Of a stretch of DNA of 15,081 nt, positions 12,975 through 15,081 are shown piece after piece. The DNA comes from SLAN01 sp046545955 (GTDB lineage Bacteria; Spirochaetota; Spirochaetia; DSM-27196; SKKC01). The stretch is taken from assembly GCA_046545955.1 (NCBI GenBank), contig JBKGYS010000054.1, positions 1-15,081 on the forward strand. Direction: 5' to 3'. Under the pieces are notes generated by a model. It was not told the DNA's origin. It saw only the letters and a list, made by a program, of their open reading frames with translations, and did not search any database. The position numbers were made by a program, and so were the translations under genes. Numbering within the stretch: the stretch's first letter is position 1; the number at the start of each line of letters is the position of its first letter.

Positions 12975-15081
12975 ATGGAGAATACGTTGAAAAACTACAC
13001 CATAACCCGAAAGAGAGTAACGCAATTTATCGACCGACTTCGAGGCATGTACTATCCCTCGCGCCGCCCGCTTGCCGCGACGTTCACGTGCGACAACGAG
13101 CCGATTCCCTACGAGTCGATTGACGCACGCAGTTTCAACCCGATAGATCCGGGCGGCGTTTGGGCTGTGCCGTGGCAGAGCGCGTGGTTTCGTTTCGAGG
13201 CGCGTGTCCCGGGCGAATGGGCCGGGCGGGAGCTTGTCGCGCTTATCGATACGGGAAGCGAGGCGTGTCTCTTCCGCGACGGGCGCCCCTGGCTCGGGCT
13301 GACCAACAAAGACACGGATGCCGGCGCCCACATCAAGCGCCGGGTGCCGCTTGGCTTGGTAGGCGGCGCTTCGCTTGCCTCCGAGGAGCCCGCCGCGGGG
13401 CGCGCGCCTGCCGGGGGCTCGCTGCCCGCCGGGCTCAATACCGGCAATCCCCCCGGCGCCTGGTTCGCCCGCCCGATCGAGCCGGGCGAGCGCGTGGAAC
13501 TCGTCGTCGAAGCGGCGGCCAACCACATTTTCGGCGAAGGAACGCCGGCGACCGAATACCGTCTGAACCAGGCCGAGCTCGCCGTCTTCGACCGCGACCT
13601 GTGGCAGCTTGTGCTCGATCTCGACTACCTGCTCGATCTCGCCGACGGGCTCGAACGAGAGTCAACGCGCGCCCGGCGGATTATGGCGGGACTCAACGAG
13701 GCGGCGAATGTCTGGGCCGACGGCGCCGGCCGGACGGCGGTGCGCGAGATCGTGGCGGCGCTTCTCGCCAAGCGTGCGAACGCGAGCGCGCCGACGGTCT
13801 GGTCTGTAGGTCACGGACATCTGGACCTTGGGTGGCTGTGGCCGGTTCGCGAAACGCGCCGCAAGGGCGGTCGCACGTTCGCGACGCAGCTTCGACTTAT
13901 CGAGGAGTACCCCGAGTACGTATTCGGAGCGAGTCAGCCGCAGCTATTCGAGTGGGTCAAGAACGACTATCCCGCGCTTTACGAAGAGGTTCGCCAGGCG
14001 GTGGCCGACGGTCGCATAGAGCCGCAGGGGGCAATGTGGGTCGAACCCGACATGAACCTCGCCGGCGGCGAGGCGCTCGTTCGACAATGCCTTTACGGGA
14101 AGGCCTTTTTCAGAGATGAGTTCGGCATCGACGTTCGCCATTTGTGGCTTCCGGATGTGTTCGGCTACTCGGCTGCGCTTCCGCAGATTCTGCGCGGTTG
14201 CGGGGTCGATGTTTTTATGACCCAGAAGATTTCGTGGAACGAACAGAACACCTTTCCGCACCACAGCTTTGTCTGGGAAGGTATCGACGGGTCGCAGGTG
14301 CACGCGCACTTCCTTCCGACCAATACCTACAACCACTTTAACGAACCTTCGAAACTCATCGAGAGCGAAAAACGCTTCGCCGAGGGCGACACGCTCGGCG
14401 ACTTTCTGAACCTTTTCGGCGTCGGTGACGGCGGCGCCGGCCCTTCGCGCGAGCACATCGAACGCGGGCTTCGAGGCAGGAACACCGAAGGCGCTCCGCG
14501 GGTTCGATTTGCGCCGGCCGAGGAATTCTTCGACACGCTTCGCACGGTAGCCGAGCAGAAGCTTCCGCGCTGGCGCGGCGAGCTGTACCTTGAATTGCAC
14601 CGCGGCACCTACACAACCCAGGCACAGATAAAGCGCGCCAACCGGCGTCTCGAGCACTTGCTTCACGACGTCGAGCTTCTCTCCGAGCTCTGCCGTCTCG
14701 AAGGCATTCAGAGTTCTCAGGTCGATGTTTCCCGCGCCTGGAAGGATACCCTGCTTAACCAGTTCCACGACATTCTTCCCGGCTCCTCGATCGGCTGGGT
14801 ATACCGCGACGCCCTGGAAACCGCGTACCGCCACATGGAAGCGCTTACCGCACAACGCGACAGGCTGCTTACGCTGCTCGTAGGCGCCGGGCGGACCGAC
14901 GGCGAAACAACGGTCGCCGGCACAGAGCAAGACGTCCAACCCGGCGACGAGCGCTTTCGTGTCCGCGAGGTCCGACCCGACGCTCCGGCAGTCGTGCGGC
15001 GGGGCGCCTTCGCGGTGTTCAACCCGCTTCCCTGGGAGCGGACGGTTGTCGTTAAAGCCGCGGAAGCGGAGCAGCCCGAGC
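12975..15081 (+). CDS. Alpha-mannosidase, glycoside hydrolase family 38 (partial, 3' end off window)
   Basis: The frame is open from the ATG at 12975 to the window edge (about 702 residues; full enzymes are usually near 1000). GH38 enzymes are zinc-dependent retaining exo-alpha-mannosidases. The catalytic domain has GHGHLDLGWLWPVRET from residue 279 (zinc ligands H282 and D284), WLPDVFGYSAALPQIL around nucleophile and zinc ligand D394, and NQFHDILPGSS with zinc ligand H598. The N-terminal region has the common TxxR...FIDRL...YPSRRPL opening. There is no signal peptide, so it is probably cytoplasmic and acts on imported or internal mannosides. An odd Gly/Ala/Pro-rich insertion occupies residues about 129-162. 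The ATG lacks a Shine-Dalgarno; a TTG at 12987 has GGAG seven bases ahead and may be the true start. It diverges from the acetyltransferase gene; local GC looks higher here than in the rest of the window. Confidence 0.93.
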   Translation, partial: MENTLKNYTITRKRVTQFIDRLRGMYYPSRRPLAATFTCDNEPIPYESIDARSFNPIDPGGVWAVPWQSAWFRFEARVPGEWAGRELVALIDTGSEACLFRDGRPWLGLTNKDTDAGAHIKRRVPLGLVGGASLASEEPAAGRAPAGGSLPAGLNTGNPPGAWFARPIEPGERVELVVEAAANHIFGEGTPATEYRLNQAELAVFDRDLWQLVLDLDYLLDLADGLERESTRARRIMAGLNEAANVWADGAGRTAVREIVAALLAKRANASAPTVWSVGHGHLDLGWLWPVRETRRKGGRTFATQLRLIEEYPEYVFGASQPQLFEWVKNDYPALYEEVRQAVADGRIEPQGAMWVEPDMNLAGGEALVRQCLYGKAFFRDEFGIDVRHLWLPDVFGYSAALPQILRGCGVDVFMTQKISWNEQNTFPHHSFVWEGIDGSQVHAHFLPTNTYNHFNEPSKLIESEKRFAEGDTLGDFLNLFGVGDGGAGPSREHIERGLRGRNTEGAPRVRFAPAEEFFDTLRTVAEQKLPRWRGELYLELHRGTYTTQAQIKRANRRLEHLLHDVELLSELCRLEGIQSSQVDVSRAWKDTLLNQFHDILPGSSIGWVYRDALETAYRHMEALTAQRDRLLTLLVGAGRTDGETTVAGTEQDVQPGDERFRVREVRPDAPAVVRRGAFAVFNPLPWERTVVVKAAEAEQPE

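Noticed and set aside
12939..13526. The acetyltransferase frame stays open for 196 more codons upstream of 12938.
   Set aside because: This part is antisense to the GH38 coding sequence, has no family similarity, and the AAC(3) homology starts at the 12938 Met.
13944..14939. A 331-codon open frame on the minus strand.
   Set aside because: It is antisense to the GH38 catalytic domain, where GHGHLD, LPDVFGY and NQFHD motifs prove the plus-strand reading.
1..15081. tRNA genes, CRISPR arrays, insertion sequences, phage genes or an integrated element.
   Set aside because: No cloverleaf, regularly spaced repeat, transposase or integrase motif, or flanking direct repeat was seen on either strand.

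Overview
The window is an ordinary-looking chromosomal segment of a free-living Gram-negative-type bacterium with GC in the mid to high 50s percent, judged by eye. It is densely coded: there is no gene-free stretch over 130 bases, and no tRNA, rRNA, IS element or CRISPR array is visible. The gene mix (ADCY10-type tandem cyclase, MltG, citrate synthase, paired malate dehydrogenases, class II fumarase, GH38 alpha-mannosidase) would fit a spirochaete of the Spirochaetaceae/Alkalispirochaeta kind. That placement is a low-confidence impression, not a demonstrated assignment.

Left part (1-2503). A large class III nucleotide cyclase with two cyclase domains and the start of an AAA-type ATPase region runs leftward off the window edge. 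It diverges from mltG (endolytic murein transglycosylase) across a 96-base AT-rich spacer that holds short direct repeats.

Central metabolism block (2637-9366). Citrate synthase points right and converges on a leftward unit of three genes: an MDH-like gene (6940-7845), a canonical malate dehydrogenase (5975-6913) and glutamine-dependent NAD synthetase (3812-5881). Class II fumarase diverges from this unit. Together they cover fumarate to malate to oxaloacetate to citrate, plus NAD supply for the dehydrogenase step. The MDH-like gene keeps the Rossmann NAD-binding motif but has lost nearly every catalytic and substrate-binding residue present in its neighbour. It looks like a maintained pseudoenzyme translated just ahead of the active enzyme, and is the most interesting feature here. 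The 129-base fumarase/MDH spacer carries a good sigma70-type promoter for the leftward unit, a plausible and possibly leaderless promoter for fumarase, and several dyad symmetries.

Right part (9401-15081). A leftward group holds an AAC(3)-family acetyltransferase, a 12-TM MFS transporter fused to a soluble HEAT-like helical domain of about 340 residues, and an 86-residue orphan protein. The orphan gene contains a perfect 12-bp-arm inverted repeat. Diverging from the acetyltransferase, with only 36 bases between start codons, is a cytoplasmic GH38 alpha-mannosidase that runs off the right edge.
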